A DNA stretch of 64,000 nt from Marinilabiliales bacterium (GCA_003512955.1 DOTG01000048.1:1-64000), one strand, 5' to 3'. Shown: positions 45,314 to 53,817, counted from the first letter of the stretch. Made by a program: numbers and translations. The notes: generated by a model not told the origin, from the sequence alone.

Positions 45314-46020
45314 GGTTTTGGGTTTCCATACACCGGTTTTAATTTCGGTTCCCTGCTTTTTACTTTCCCGTTAAAAACCAGACAATGATTCATGATAACC
45401 GGATTTTTCCTGAAAATTGTTTTGGTCAGGTAGAACCCTGATAAAGTGGCAAATAAACCTAAAATGGAACCCACGAAAACATCGACAAAAAAATGCTGTA
45501 ACAAATAAACCCGGCTGATTCCTATTAATACAGCCACCCCAAGAAATAACAGATTCCAGTATTTGTTTTTAATTGTAATTGCAGCAAACAAGGCTAATGA
45601 AAATGCAGTAATGGTATGCCCACTCGGGAAGGTATTTGTTGAATGGTAATGAAACCCGGGTATTAAATGCTCAAAGGCTTCTGTCCCCAAAAAATACATG
45701 GGCCGGGGCAATCCGTGAAAAAGGAGTTGTTTGAAAGCAAAAGTTAAAATCCCGGTGAGTATAAAAATGACGATTGCTGTAATGGCATAATAGTACCGGG
45801 TGAAAAGAGTAATAACTATAGGAATTACAAAAATGCCACCTAACCCAAGGTTTGTAATAAACTGAGCAATAGCATCCAAAGTTGGTGTGGCCTGTTGATT
45901 TAGTAAGATAACCTCGTTTCCGTAAGGGATATAAACAAGCACCCCTAAACCGGCAACTAAAAAGAGCAGATACCCAAAATAAAAGTTTTTTAAATGAGGT
46001 GCTGAAAGAAGATGTTTCAT
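45250..46020 (-). CDS. PAP2-family membrane phosphatase
   Basis: The 256-residue protein has about six membrane helices and the three PAP2 signatures. These are KQLLFHGLPRP (KxxxxxxRP-type, with a small length change), FPSGHT with the catalytic His-neighbour region, and SRVYLLQHFFVD (SRxxxxxHxxxD). It would dephosphorylate a lipid phosphate such as undecaprenyl diphosphate, phosphatidic acid or phosphatidylglycerophosphate at the outer face of the inner membrane. The last 21 codons overlap the end of cvpA on the opposite strand. Confidence 0.9.
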   Translation of the reverse strand: MKHLLSAPHLKNFYFGYLLFLVAGLGVLVYIPYGNEVILLNQQATPTLDAIAQFITNLGLGGIFVIPIVITLFTRYYYAITAIVIFILTGILTFAFKQLLFHGLPRPMYFLGTEAFEHLIPGFHYHSTNTFPSGHTITAFSLALFAAITIKNKYWNLLFLGVAVLIGISRVYLLQHFFVDVFVGSILGLFATLSGFYLTKTIFRKNPVIMNHCLVFNGKVKSREPKLKPVYGNPKPQRVLPLTFSSAFFFKSSNLR

Positions 46021-46136
46021 ATTGTTGTTATTTGAAGCTAAAATAACTTTGGTGTATTACCTGAAAATCAAAACAATATTAACAGGGTATTTTTTTAGTT
46101 TATGTAGCGGTGATGGCCATTAATTATAGGTTAAAA

Positions 46137-46158
46137 ATTTGTTACCCATATTTGTTAC
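46137..46158. promoter_or_regulatory. Direct repeat ATTTGTTAC x2 upstream of the cys operon
   Basis: Two identical 9-mers (46137-46145 and 46150-46158), 13 bases apart, in the 291-bp gap between the PAP2 gene and the DUF2061 gene. Spacing near one helical turn suggests a regulator site. I could not place a clean TAnnTTTG promoter here. Confidence 0.3.
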
Positions 46159-46311
46159 AAAAAGCTTTAGGCGGCTTTTTCACTATGCAGGTGTTATAAT
46201 CTGGTAGTGAAAATACCTACAAACACCTATTGTGGACACTGGTTTAATTGATGATCTTTGCTTGGGTCAAAGGATTCGAAGAATAGGGTTATTTTTTCAA
46301 TTAATTATCAG

Positions 46312-46662
46312 ATGTTTATCAATACCAACGCATTAGAAAAACCAAAAAAAATTAAGGTTACCCGCGACAGGCCGGTAAAAAGTCTGGCAAAGGCGATTTC
46401 GTGGAGAATTGTTGGATCACTTGATACCTTTTTACTATCGTATTTGTTAATCCGTTTTATTCAGCCTGAAGTACAACACACCGCTGTCAAAACGGCGGGT
46501 TCTATTGCTAGTGTTGAAGTAATTACCAAAATATTGTTATATTATTTGCATGAAAGGGCTTGGAATCACATCCGTTGGGGAAGAATGTTGGTGGTTATAC
46601 GCCGGAATACCCGTTGGCCACGGCGTTCTGTCGAAAAAAAAATAAATTTAAAAAGAGCCTAA
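46312..46662 (+). CDS. DUF2061 membrane protein of the sulfate-assimilation operon
   Basis: The 116-residue protein (start at 46312; an upstream in-frame start at 46258 is not family-like) has DRPVKSLAKAISWRIVGSLDTFLLSYLLI. This is the DUF2061 signature RSxxKAxSWRxxGsxdT, followed by a second membrane helix and LLYYLHERAWNHIRWGR. DUF2061 proteins often precede cysD/cysN/cysH in Bacteroidota; their role is unknown. It is followed after one base by cysH, which indicates translational coupling. Confidence 0.88.
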   Translation: MFINTNALEKPKKIKVTRDRPVKSLAKAISWRIVGSLDTFLLSYLLIRFIQPEVQHTAVKTAGSIASVEVITKILLYYLHERAWNHIRWGRMLVVIRRNTRWPRRSVEKKINLKRA

Positions 46663-46663
46663 T

Positions 46664-47368
46664 ATGTTGCAAACTAAGATCGATCGATTTAACGATAAAG
46701 TCCAAAGTCTCGATACCCTCGGGGCTTTACGTTTTTTAGCCAATGAGGCTAACGGAAAAATAGTATTTACCACAAGCTTCGGTTACGAAGATCAGGTAAT
46801 TACCGACCTTATTTTCCGAAACAATCTTCCGTTTGAAGTCGTTACCCTCGATACCGGAAGGCTTTTTAAAGAAACATACAAAGTATATAGTCAAACACTG
46901 GATACATATAAGAAACCGATCAAAGTATATTTTCCTCAAGCCACTTCGGTGGAGGAGATGATGACCGCCAAAGGGCCTTTTAGTTTTTATGATTCAACAG
47001 CTAACCGACAAGAATGCTGCCACATCCGTAAGGTGGAACCTTTGAACAGAGCCCTGCAAGGTGTGGGGTTTTGGATAACCGGAATTCGCGCCGAGCAATC
47101 ACCCAACCGACAAGGGATGACCTACTTTGAGTTGGATAGCCATCGGCAAATCATCAAATTCAACCCTTTGCTACATTGGACATTGGAACAGGTAATTCAG
47201 TACATTAAAGACAACCATGTTCCTTATAATGTGTTGCATGATAAAGGTTTTGTCAGTATTGGCTGCGAACCTTGTACACGTGCCATTCAACCGGGTGAGG
47301 ATTTTAGGGCTGGCCGCTGGTGGTGGGAAAATAACTCGAAAAAAGAGTGCGGGTTGCATAGTAAATAG
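46664..47368 (+). CDS. cysH: Adenylylsulfate (APS) reductase-type CysH
   Basis: The 234-residue enzyme reduces APS (or PAPS) to sulfite. FTTSFGYEDQVITDLI is the PP-loop-like nucleotide site, and LDTGRLFKETY is family-conserved. CCHIRKVEPL plus GCEPCTR supply the two Cys pairs of the [4Fe-4S] cluster, marking the plant/bacterial APS-reductase type. The C-terminal KKECGLH holds the catalytic Cys. With cysD and cysN lacking cysC, the APS route is the expected one. Confidence 0.93.
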   Translation: MLQTKIDRFNDKVQSLDTLGALRFLANEANGKIVFTTSFGYEDQVITDLIFRNNLPFEVVTLDTGRLFKETYKVYSQTLDTYKKPIKVYFPQATSVEEMMTAKGPFSFYDSTANRQECCHIRKVEPLNRALQGVGFWITGIRAEQSPNRQGMTYFELDSHRQIIKFNPLLHWTLEQVIQYIKDNHVPYNVLHDKGFVSIGCEPCTRAIQPGEDFRAGRWWWENNSKKECGLHSK

Positions 47369-47461
47369 TTGGTAGTTCGTGGTTGGCAGCTCATAGCTCG
47401 TAGATTAAGAAGATTCGAAATAGTAGGTTTTTTTAAAACTTAAATTTGAAAAATTAAAACA

Positions 47462-48370
47462 ATGATAAAAACAATTAACCGTAACCATTTACGCGAACTT
47501 GAAAGCGAAGCCATTTTTGTGATGCGCGAAATTGCCGCACAATTTGAAAAACCTGTGCTTTTATTTTCAGGGGGGAAAGATTCCATTGTGCTGGTACATC
47601 TGGCGGTAAAAGCGTTTCATCCGGCCCGCATACCTTTCCCATTGCTGCATATCGATACTGGTCACAATTTTCAAGAAACATTGGATTACCGCGATGAACT
47701 GGTGGAAAAAACGGGTGCAACACTCTATGTAGGTAGTGTTCAGGAATCTATCAATAAAGGCCGGGCTACAGAGGAAATTGGGGTGGGCGCCAGCCGGAAT
47801 AAACTCCAGACCGTAACCTTGTTAGATACTCTGGAGGAATTAAAAGCCGATGCAGCCATTGGTGGTGGCCGACGTGATGAAGAAAAAGCCCGTGCCAAGG
47901 AACGCTTCTTCTCGCACCGCGATGTGTTTGGTCAGTGGGACCCGAAAAACCAGCGCCCCGAACTCTGGAATCTTTTTAATGGCAAAAAAAATGTGGGTGA
48001 GCATTTCAGGGTGTTCCCTATCAGTAACTGGACCGAGATGGACGTTTGGCAATACATCCTGATGGAAAATATTCCCATGCCCAGCTTGTATTATACCCAT
48101 AAACGGCGTGTATTCCAGCGCGACGGGGTATGGTTGGCCGAAGCGCCTTTTATGGAACTGAAAGAGGGCGAACAGATTGTTGAGTTAGATGTGCGTTGCC
48201 GTACCATTGGTGATATTTCGTGCACCGGATTGACCTTGTCGAGTGCCGATAACCTGGAAGATATTGTTAAAGAGGTGGCTGCATCGCGGGTAACCGAACG
48301 CGGCGGACGTGCCGACGACAAACGTTCTGAAGCCGCCATGGAAGATCGAAAGAAAGAGGGGTATTTTTAA
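47462..48370 (+). CDS. cysD: Sulfate adenylyltransferase small subunit CysD
   Basis: The 302-residue ATP-PP-loop subunit makes APS from ATP and sulfate with CysN. LLFSGGKDSIVLVHLAVKAF is the PP-loop. LHIDTGHNFQETLDYRDE, GGRRDEEKARAKERFFSHRD and ISNWTEMDVWQYI are all typical, as is the C-terminal RGGRADDKRSEAAMEDRKKEGYF. It lies after cysH with a 93-bp gap that contains low-complexity text, and is separated from cysN by an inserted element. Confidence 0.97.
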   Translation: MIKTINRNHLRELESEAIFVMREIAAQFEKPVLLFSGGKDSIVLVHLAVKAFHPARIPFPLLHIDTGHNFQETLDYRDELVEKTGATLYVGSVQESINKGRATEEIGVGASRNKLQTVTLLDTLEELKADAAIGGGRRDEEKARAKERFFSHRDVFGQWDPKNQRPELWNLFNGKKNVGEHFRVFPISNWTEMDVWQYILMENIPMPSLYYTHKRRVFQRDGVWLAEAPFMELKEGEQIVELDVRCRTIGDISCTGLTLSSADNLEDIVKEVAASRVTERGGRADDKRSEAAMEDRKKEGYF

Positions 48371-48385
48371 TTCGAAAATGTGTCA

Positions 48386-48403
48386 ATTTGTTAATGTGCT
48401 CAT
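48386..48403. repeat. Left arm of an inverted repeat around the four-helix-bundle gene
   Basis: Its reverse complement (ATGAGCACATTAACAAAT) matches the right arm at 48796-48813 in 17 of 18 positions. Confidence 0.7.
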
Positions 48404-48423
48404 GAAAACAAATTAAAGATTTG

Positions 48424-48767
48424 ATGGATGCAAAACCAAATTTAATAGTTGATTTGACTTTTGAATTTTCTCTTCGAGTAATTTCATTTACCGAAATACT
48501 TGAGGGGATGAAAAAGTTTGTAATTGCAAATCAACTTTTAAAATCAGGAACATCAATTGGAGCAAATGTTTGGGAAGCACAAAATGCTGAAAGTAAGGAC
48601 GATTTTATTCATAAAATGAAAATTGCAGCCAAAGAAGCTGACGAAACAGATATTGGTTGTTGTTGTGCCTAAAATCGGAGAATTATCCTTCACCTGAAGA
48701 ATTAATGGATAAATTAAATCATATTCAAAAAACCTTGAACAAAATAATAAGTTCTTCAAAAAAATAA
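48424..48767 (+). pseudogene. Frameshifted four-helix-bundle (23S rRNA intervening-sequence type) gene
   Basis: The open frame gives 82 residues with LRVISFTEILEGMKK, NQLLKSGTSIGANVWEAQNAESKDDFIHKMKIAAKEADET, diagnostic of the IVS/four-helix-bundle family (about 115-120 residues). It then runs into TGCCTAA. Shifting the frame at 48649-48651 restores YWLLLCLKSENYPSPEELM... to a stop at 48765-48767. This implies one lost base in a Glu codon (ADET-E-YWL). It lies between cysD and cysN and is flanked by inverted repeats. Either a real pseudogene or one sequencing error. Role unknown; in 23S rRNA such genes sit in spliced-out insertions. Confidence 0.8.
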
Positions 48768-48795
48768 TAAAAACATTAATGTGTTCTATTTTCAA

Positions 48796-48813
48796 ATGAG
48801 CACATTAGCAAAT
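48796..48813. repeat. Right arm of the inverted repeat, at the 5' edge of cysN
   Basis: ATGAGCACATTAGCAAAT, matching the left arm at 48386-48403. Its ATG is in frame with cysN, so earlier start calls for cysN take in codons contributed by this repeat. Confidence 0.7.
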
Positions 48814-48828
48814 GAACAAATGAGTATT

Positions 48829-50094
48829 ATGGATAGCAAAGCATATTTAGATATGAGCCTTTTGAGGTTCACCACTGCCGGAAGCGTGGACGACGGAAAA
48901 AGTACCCTGATTGGCCGTTTGTTGTACGACAGTAAATCGATTTTCGAAGATCAGTTGTCGGCTATTGAGGAAACCAGCAAACGCAAAGGGCAGGAAGAGG
49001 TTGACCTGTCGCTCTTAACCGATGGGTTAAGGGCTGAGCGCGAACAGGGAATAACCATTGATGTTGCTTACCGATATTTTGCAACCCCCAAGCGTAAATT
49101 CATTATTGCCGATACCCCGGGACACATTCAATATACCCGGAACATGGTAACTGGTGCATCAACCGCCAATTTGGCTATTATTTTGGTCGATGCACGGAAT
49201 GGAGTGCTCGAACAGACCCTGCGCCATACGTATATTGCGCATTTATTGAATATTCCGCATGTAGTATTTTGCATCAACAAAATGGATTTGATGGGATATA
49301 GCCAGGAAACCTATGAAACGATCAAAAAAGAGCTGGAGCAATTGGTGGTAAAACTCCAGTTGCGCGATGCCCGTTTTATTCCCATTTCGGCCAAATATGG
49401 AGATAATGTAGTTGACCGCTCCGAACACATGGACTGGTACCAGGGAACAACATTGCTGCACCTTTTGGAAACCATTGAAATTAACCAGGATTTGAATATG
49501 GCCGATGGCCGTTTCCCGGTTCAATACGTGATCCGTCCGCAGCAGAAGGACCACCACGATTACCGGGGGTATGCCGGACGGATTGCCAGTGGCGTTTTTA
49601 AACCCGGCGATAAAGTAAAAGTGCTCCCATGGGAACTTGCATCGGAAATAAAAGCCATCGACTTTTATGGCGAGGAGTTGGACGAAGCACTTCCTTCGCA
49701 GTCGGTAACTGTCCGTTTAACCAATGAGATTGAACTGAGCCGTGGTGGAATGATTGTGCACCAAGGGAATGAGCCAACCATTAGCAATACTTTTTCAGCA
49801 GATGTTTGCTGGTTTAACGAAAAATCCCTGGATTTATCGAAAAAATACATCCTGAGGCATACCACTAATGAGCTCAAATGTGTGATTAAAGGCATCAACT
49901 TTAAAACCAACATAAATACCTACGAAAAAGATTTGGACGATAAACAGATTAAAATGAACGATATTGCAAACCTATCGTTAATGACAGCCAAACCTATTTT
50001 TTACGACTCGTACCGTAAGAACCGTACCACTGGAAGTATTATCCTGGTTGATGAAGGTACCAACGAAACAGTAGCCGCCGGGATGATTAACTAA
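48829..50094 (+). CDS. cysN: Sulfate adenylyltransferase GTPase subunit CysN
   Basis: The CysN subunit (421 residues from the ATG at 48829, MDSKAYLDMSLLRF) drives APS formation with GTP. TAGSVDDGKSTLIGRLLYDSK is the P-loop, DTPGHIQYTRNM is G3, NKMDL is G4, and translation-factor-like domains 2 and 3 follow. No APS-kinase (CysC) extension is present. In-frame starts at 48796 and 48781 lie in the inverted-repeat element, so they are probably not original. The gene is the last of the sulfate operon. Confidence 0.95.
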   Translation: MDSKAYLDMSLLRFTTAGSVDDGKSTLIGRLLYDSKSIFEDQLSAIEETSKRKGQEEVDLSLLTDGLRAEREQGITIDVAYRYFATPKRKFIIADTPGHIQYTRNMVTGASTANLAIILVDARNGVLEQTLRHTYIAHLLNIPHVVFCINKMDLMGYSQETYETIKKELEQLVVKLQLRDARFIPISAKYGDNVVDRSEHMDWYQGTTLLHLLETIEINQDLNMADGRFPVQYVIRPQQKDHHDYRGYAGRIASGVFKPGDKVKVLPWELASEIKAIDFYGEELDEALPSQSVTVRLTNEIELSRGGMIVHQGNEPTISNTFSADVCWFNEKSLDLSKKYILRHTTNELKCVIKGINFKTNINTYEKDLDDKQIKMNDIANLSLMTAKPIFYDSYRKNRTTGSIILVDEGTNETVAAGMIN

Positions 50095-50204
50095 CGGGAT
50101 TAAAATTTAGTGAGTTATTTGATAACCGGAAAAAACTAGAGTGTGTTTCAAAAGGGGGCCCATTAAATTTAAAACTTGCACATTGAAAGTTTAAGGTTAA
50201 AATA

Positions 50205-50290
50205 GAACGCTGATAACACAGATTTTTATTGATTCACGCGGATAAAATCAGCAGAAATCAGTTTCATCTGCGTCATCTGCGTTTTCATGG
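50205..50290. repeat. Dispersed-type repeat with ATCTGCGT words
   Basis: The stretch CGCTGATAACACAG ... CACGCGGATAAAATCAGC ... TCATCTGCGTCATCTGCGT resembles an intergenic repeat I recognise from many Bacteroidota genomes. Only one copy is in the window, so dispersal cannot be shown here. Confidence 0.45.
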
Positions 50291-50395
50291 CTTCCAATTT
50301 TTTAGTAATTCAAATTCTTAGTTGATTTTTAAGACCACCTCTTTTCATACCAAAAACCAAATAGGCGAAAAGTTTTTTAATTGCAAGTTTGTTGC

Positions 50396-50403
50396 TACTT
50401 TTG
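50396..50403 (+). promoter_or_regulatory. -7 promoter box for the helicase gene
   Basis: TACTTTTG, identical to the box before tRNA-Arg at 53565 and the one before the GntR gene. Predicted start about 25 bases before the TTG start codon. Confidence 0.6.
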
Positions 50404-50432
50404 CACCGTATTATTTTGAAAAACAGTAAATA

Positions 50433-51665
50433 TTGAAATTCAGCGAATTTAAGCTCCACCAACAAGTATTTGAAGGAGTAGAAGCCATGGGCTTCGAAGA
50501 ACCATCTCCGGTTCAGGAAAAGGTGATTCCTATTGCATTGGAAGGGAAAGATTTTATTGCCTGTGCGCAAACAGGGACCGGCAAAACAGCTGCCTATTTG
50601 TTGCCACTGATGCATCACCTTATTAACAGGCGATCGAATAAAATCAAAGGATTGATATTAGCCCCCACCCGGGAATTAGTTATGCAGATTGATCAACAGT
50701 TTCAGGGTTTTGCTTATTTCACAGGTTTAGAGTCTATCGCCATTTATGGAGGTTCCGATTCTTCCATTTGGGATCAGCAGCGGGTAGCTATCGAACGGGG
50801 ATGCAACATGTTGATAGCCTCCCCCGGAAGGTTGCTATCACACTTGAACCTTGGTTATGTCGATTTATCGGAGCTTGAATATTTAATCTTAGACGAAGCC
50901 GACAAGATGCTCGATATGGGTTTTGTGGACGACATCAATAAAATTGTGACTTATTTGCCATCGAAGCGTCAAACCATGATGTTTTCGGCCACCATGCCAT
51001 CAAAAATAAGGGTTCTGGCCAATTTCCTTTTAAAAAATCCTGTAGAGATCAACATTGCTGTATCAAAACCCGCCGAAGGAGTTTTGCAGGCAGCCTATAT
51101 GACATTTGACAATCAAAAGAATAGGCTCATCAGCCATCTGTTGGCAAATAAAGAACTGGACAGTGTCATTATTTTTTCATCAACAAAGATTAAAGTAAAA
51201 CAACTTCATGCCGAATTGGTAAAAGCCGGTTTTGCTGCCAAAGCCATCCATTCCGATTTGGAACAGGCCGAAAGGGAAGTAGTGATGCGCGATTTCCGCA
51301 ACCGCAAATTCCCTATCCTGGTGGCTACCGATATTGTTTCGCGCGGCATTGATGTGGACAACATTGGCCTGGTGATTAATTACGATGTGCCTCACGATGC
51401 CGAGGATTATGTACACCGCATTGGCCGTACAGCACGGGCCAGTTCAACAGGTGTTGGGCTAACGTTTATAAACGAGGTGGATATTCCCCGGTTTGCGCGC
51501 ATCGAAAAACTGATTGAAACCACCATCTTTAAAATCCCAAATCCGCCCGAAATTGGCGAAGGTCCAAGCTATGATATTCATTTGATGCGCAAAAACAACC
51601 GCAACCACTCGCACCAAAAGAAGGGGAAATTCAACAACCGGAGGCGGCAGCCGAGGGTACAGTAG
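50433..51665 (+). CDS. DEAD-box RNA helicase
   Basis: The 410-residue helicase contains a Q motif (KFSEF ... GFEEPSPVQ), AQTGTGKT, PTRELVMQ, LDEADKMLD, SAT, ATDIVSRGIDV and HRIGRTAR. A basic tail (about 385-410, rich in N, R, K and H) probably binds RNA. The start is TTG: an in-frame TAA lies six bases upstream, and starting at the first ATG would remove the aromatic part of the Q motif. Related to RhlE/CsdA-type helicases of ribosome assembly and cold response; the precise RNA target is unknown. Confidence 0.93.
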   Translation: MKFSEFKLHQQVFEGVEAMGFEEPSPVQEKVIPIALEGKDFIACAQTGTGKTAAYLLPLMHHLINRRSNKIKGLILAPTRELVMQIDQQFQGFAYFTGLESIAIYGGSDSSIWDQQRVAIERGCNMLIASPGRLLSHLNLGYVDLSELEYLILDEADKMLDMGFVDDINKIVTYLPSKRQTMMFSATMPSKIRVLANFLLKNPVEINIAVSKPAEGVLQAAYMTFDNQKNRLISHLLANKELDSVIIFSSTKIKVKQLHAELVKAGFAAKAIHSDLEQAEREVVMRDFRNRKFPILVATDIVSRGIDVDNIGLVINYDVPHDAEDYVHRIGRTARASSTGVGLTFINEVDIPRFARIEKLIETTIFKIPNPPEIGEGPSYDIHLMRKNNRNHSHQKKGKFNNRRRQPRVQ

Positions 51666-51798
51666 AGGAACGCTGACCAGGTCGGACGTCCATTTCATTG
51701 AAATTTTATTTGAATAGTGGCTTTCCCATAAGAATTTCTTAATTTAGTGCTTTGTTAAACTAGCAAACAGAAAATAACTGTAGTAACAAGCAACAATT

Positions 51799-52614
51799 AT
51801 GTCAAAAATCTATTATCCTATTTTATTTCTTAGTGTAACATTGCTGTTGGTGCAATGCAAACGGGAACCGTTACAAATCCATCCGCAAATCAGCCATTTG
51901 ACAGACTTTGAAAGCCACGATGGTTCCATACATTTGAACATCTCGGGCGGAAAAGCACCGTATCAAATCCAGTGGGCTATGCAATCGGTCGATTCGGTAC
52001 TGGATGGTTTAGAGGCCGGGAAATATATGGTTACCGTTACCGATGCCCGTGGACGTCAGTTGGCTGATACTATTATTGTGAATCAACCCCCTTGGTATAT
52101 TTGCCTCGATATGGAAGGAAACAGTTACAAGACAGTTAAAGTTGGGAACCAAATCTGGATGGCCGAGAACCTCAGGGTGATACGGACTGCCAAAGGTGAT
52201 TCGGTACAGAACCGGGTGTACAACGACAGTTTGTCCAATGCCGGGACTTACGGACGGCTCTATACCTGGAACGCGGCCATGAACGATTCTATCGCGGAAG
52301 GTTCACAGGGTATTTGCCCCGATGGCTGGCACATTCCTACCGATAAAGAATGGGAAACACTGATAGACAGTATTGAAAACCAGGCTGAGGCCTTACCCGA
52401 TTTCAATAAAGCATTGTCGCTTTCGTTTGCCGGATTTTACAACAACAGTTATCAGGGCATCAATAATTCGGCAAGTTACTGGAGTTCGACCCAGGCCCAC
52501 GACAACGCGTGGAAACGGTATTTCCATGTAAATCTGTCGAAAGCTTTCCGGTATCATGAACGGAAAACCAATGCCATTTCGGTACGTTGCGTAAAAGATG
52601 CAGTTGTGGAATAA
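51799..52614 (+). CDS. FISUMP-domain lipoprotein with SprB-like repeat
   Basis: The 271-residue lipoprotein has its lipobox at LLLVQC (Cys about residue 19). An SprB-type repeat (about 40-95; GGKAPYQIQW, LEAGKYMVTVTDARG) follows. The Fibrobacter-succinogenes-major-paralogue domain (about 105-270) has KVGNQIWMAENLRV, CPDGWHIPTDKEWE and YWSSTQAHDNAW. Function is unknown; such domains are surface exposed. The next gene (GPP34) starts 17 bp later. Confidence 0.85.
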   Translation: MSKIYYPILFLSVTLLLVQCKREPLQIHPQISHLTDFESHDGSIHLNISGGKAPYQIQWAMQSVDSVLDGLEAGKYMVTVTDARGRQLADTIIVNQPPWYICLDMEGNSYKTVKVGNQIWMAENLRVIRTAKGDSVQNRVYNDSLSNAGTYGRLYTWNAAMNDSIAEGSQGICPDGWHIPTDKEWETLIDSIENQAEALPDFNKALSLSFAGFYNNSYQGINNSASYWSSTQAHDNAWKRYFHVNLSKAFRYHERKTNAISVRCVKDAVVE

Positions 52615-52631
52615 CGTAAAAATTTAAGGTT

Positions 52632-53309
52632 ATGGGAGGTAAATTGACCCTAAAAGAACGGTTTGTTTTACTTGCCTTAGATGATGCACAAGGTTACATC
52701 ATTCATCACAATACAGCCTATTGGATTGGTCTGGCAGGTGCTGTTTTGTTCGAGATGCTCGAAAAAGGGCTGGTGATGTTCGACGACCATTGTATCAATT
52801 ATTTAACACCCATTGCCGATGACCCATGCCATGTAAGGGTTTTGAGCCTTCTTAAAAAACACAGCCAACCGCCACGGGTAGAACGGGTTCTGGAAGAAAT
52901 GTGGGATTCTATTGAAGACACGCAACAAGAGATCATCAATGGGCTGGTGAATCAAGGCATTTTAAAAGAAGTTAAAAAATCACTCTTATGGGTTATCCCG
53001 ATCAAAAGATACCCCACGGTAAATAAAATTCCCGAATTGCGGTTGCGCAAATACCTGATGGTACTGGCTCAGGAAGATCGGGTTCCCGATGAGGAAAGTT
53101 TTTTGTTGTTCCGGTTGGTGTATCAATGTGGTTTGGTAGCCGAGGTTTTTGGGAAAAAGAATCAAAAAGTAATCTCAGAATATATTGAAGAATTAAAAGA
53201 GGTGAACGATGCTTCCGGGAAGATTTCTGAACCGGTAAAGAACATCGAGACGGCCCTTCTAACGGCCATCCGGAACCTCAATCTCCAAATGGTTCTGTCA
53301 GGGGGATGA
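52632..53309 (+). CDS. GPP34 (GOLPH3/Vps74-like) protein
   Basis: The 225-residue, mostly helical soluble protein opens with KLTLKERFVLLALDDAQGYI, the GPP34 start pattern LxLxExLLLLALDDxxG. It continues with GAVLFEMLEKGLV and LRLRKYLMVLAQE. In eukaryotes GOLPH3 binds phosphatidylinositol-4-P and glycosyltransferases of the Golgi; bacterial members have no settled function. It lies next to a surface lipoprotein gene, with which it may be cotranscribed. Confidence 0.85.
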   Translation: MGGKLTLKERFVLLALDDAQGYIIHHNTAYWIGLAGAVLFEMLEKGLVMFDDHCINYLTPIADDPCHVRVLSLLKKHSQPPRVERVLEEMWDSIEDTQQEIINGLVNQGILKEVKKSLLWVIPIKRYPTVNKIPELRLRKYLMVLAQEDRVPDEESFLLFRLVYQCGLVAEVFGKKNQKVISEYIEELKEVNDASGKISEPVKNIETALLTAIRNLNLQMVLSGG

Positions 53310-53564
53310 ACTATTAGAATGCGATTGAAATGAACCCCTTGATCCTTAAAGCAGGTTCCGCTTTTAGAAAAATGAAGGATCAGTATAGCGATACCGTCAA
53401 TGGATTATCAATGATTTAAAAAAAAACGCAAATTGAGATTGCGGCCTCTAGGGAGGCACCAAACTGTCCCGATTTTTCAAAAAGAGCATGGGGTTTTTGT
53501 TACCGGTGAGCACGAGAATTAAAGAGACTTTAAAATCAGAGGTTTCATTTTTCAAAAAATGTGT

Positions 53565-53572
53565 TACTTTTG
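53565..53572 (+). promoter_or_regulatory. -7 promoter box for tRNA-Arg
   Basis: TACTTTTG, full TAnnTTTG match, ending 10 bases before the mature tRNA. A TTTC at 53543-53546 is a weak -33 candidate with an 18-base spacer. Confidence 0.6.
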
Positions 53573-53582
53573 CAGCCACATT

Positions 53583-53654
53583 GGCCCCATAGTTCAATGG
53601 ATAGAATTTCAGATTCCGGTTCTGAAGATTTGGGTTCGAATCCCGATGGGGTCA
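53583..53654 (+). tRNA. tRNA-Arg (anticodon CCG)
   Basis: 72 bases fold as a full cloverleaf. Acceptor GGCCCCA pairs with TGGGGTC (one G-T pair), with discriminator A. The D-arm is GTTC/GAAT, the anticodon stem TCAGA/TCTGA with loop TTCCGGT (anticodon CCG, reads CGG), and the T-arm TTGGG/CCCGA with loop TTCGAAT. CCA is not encoded. Confidence 0.95.
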
Positions 53655-53659
53655 CAGAG

Positions 53660-53685
53660 CCTCCTAATCTATAGGAGGTTTTTTT
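53660..53685 (+). terminator. Intrinsic terminator after tRNA-Arg
   Basis: CCTCCTA (53660-53666) pairs with TAGGAGG (53672-53678) around a 5-base loop, followed by seven T. Confidence 0.9.
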
Positions 53686-53727
53686 ATTTTCCATAAAACC
53701 ATTTTGTGTCCAGGAATGAGGGGGATA

Positions 53728-53767
53728 TAAAAAAACTAACCTCCTGGGAGGGGAGGTAGGAGGTTAG
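53728..53767 (-). terminator. Minus-strand intrinsic terminator
   Basis: CTAACCTCCT (53736-53745) pairs with AGGAGGTTAG (53758-53767). On the minus strand it is followed by seven T. It would stop a leftward transcript such as the one proposed at 53818-54033. Confidence 0.75.
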
Positions 53768-53817
53768 AAAATAGGGTGTTTCTCAAAAGGGTATTTTCAT
53801 GGGCTAATTTAAGTGGA

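Larger units (their letters stand above)
50095..50432. other. Gap between cysN and the helicase: repeat and promoter only
   Basis: 338 bp without a gene. It holds an IS-end-like word at 50143, the ATCTGCGT-type repeat at 50205 and the helicase promoter at 50396. Confidence 0.6.

Noticed and set aside
47369..47461. Possible gene or RNA between cysH and cysD
   Set aside because: Only low-complexity GTTGGTAGTTCGTGG-like words and an AT-rich stretch; no frame, hairpin or promoter of note.
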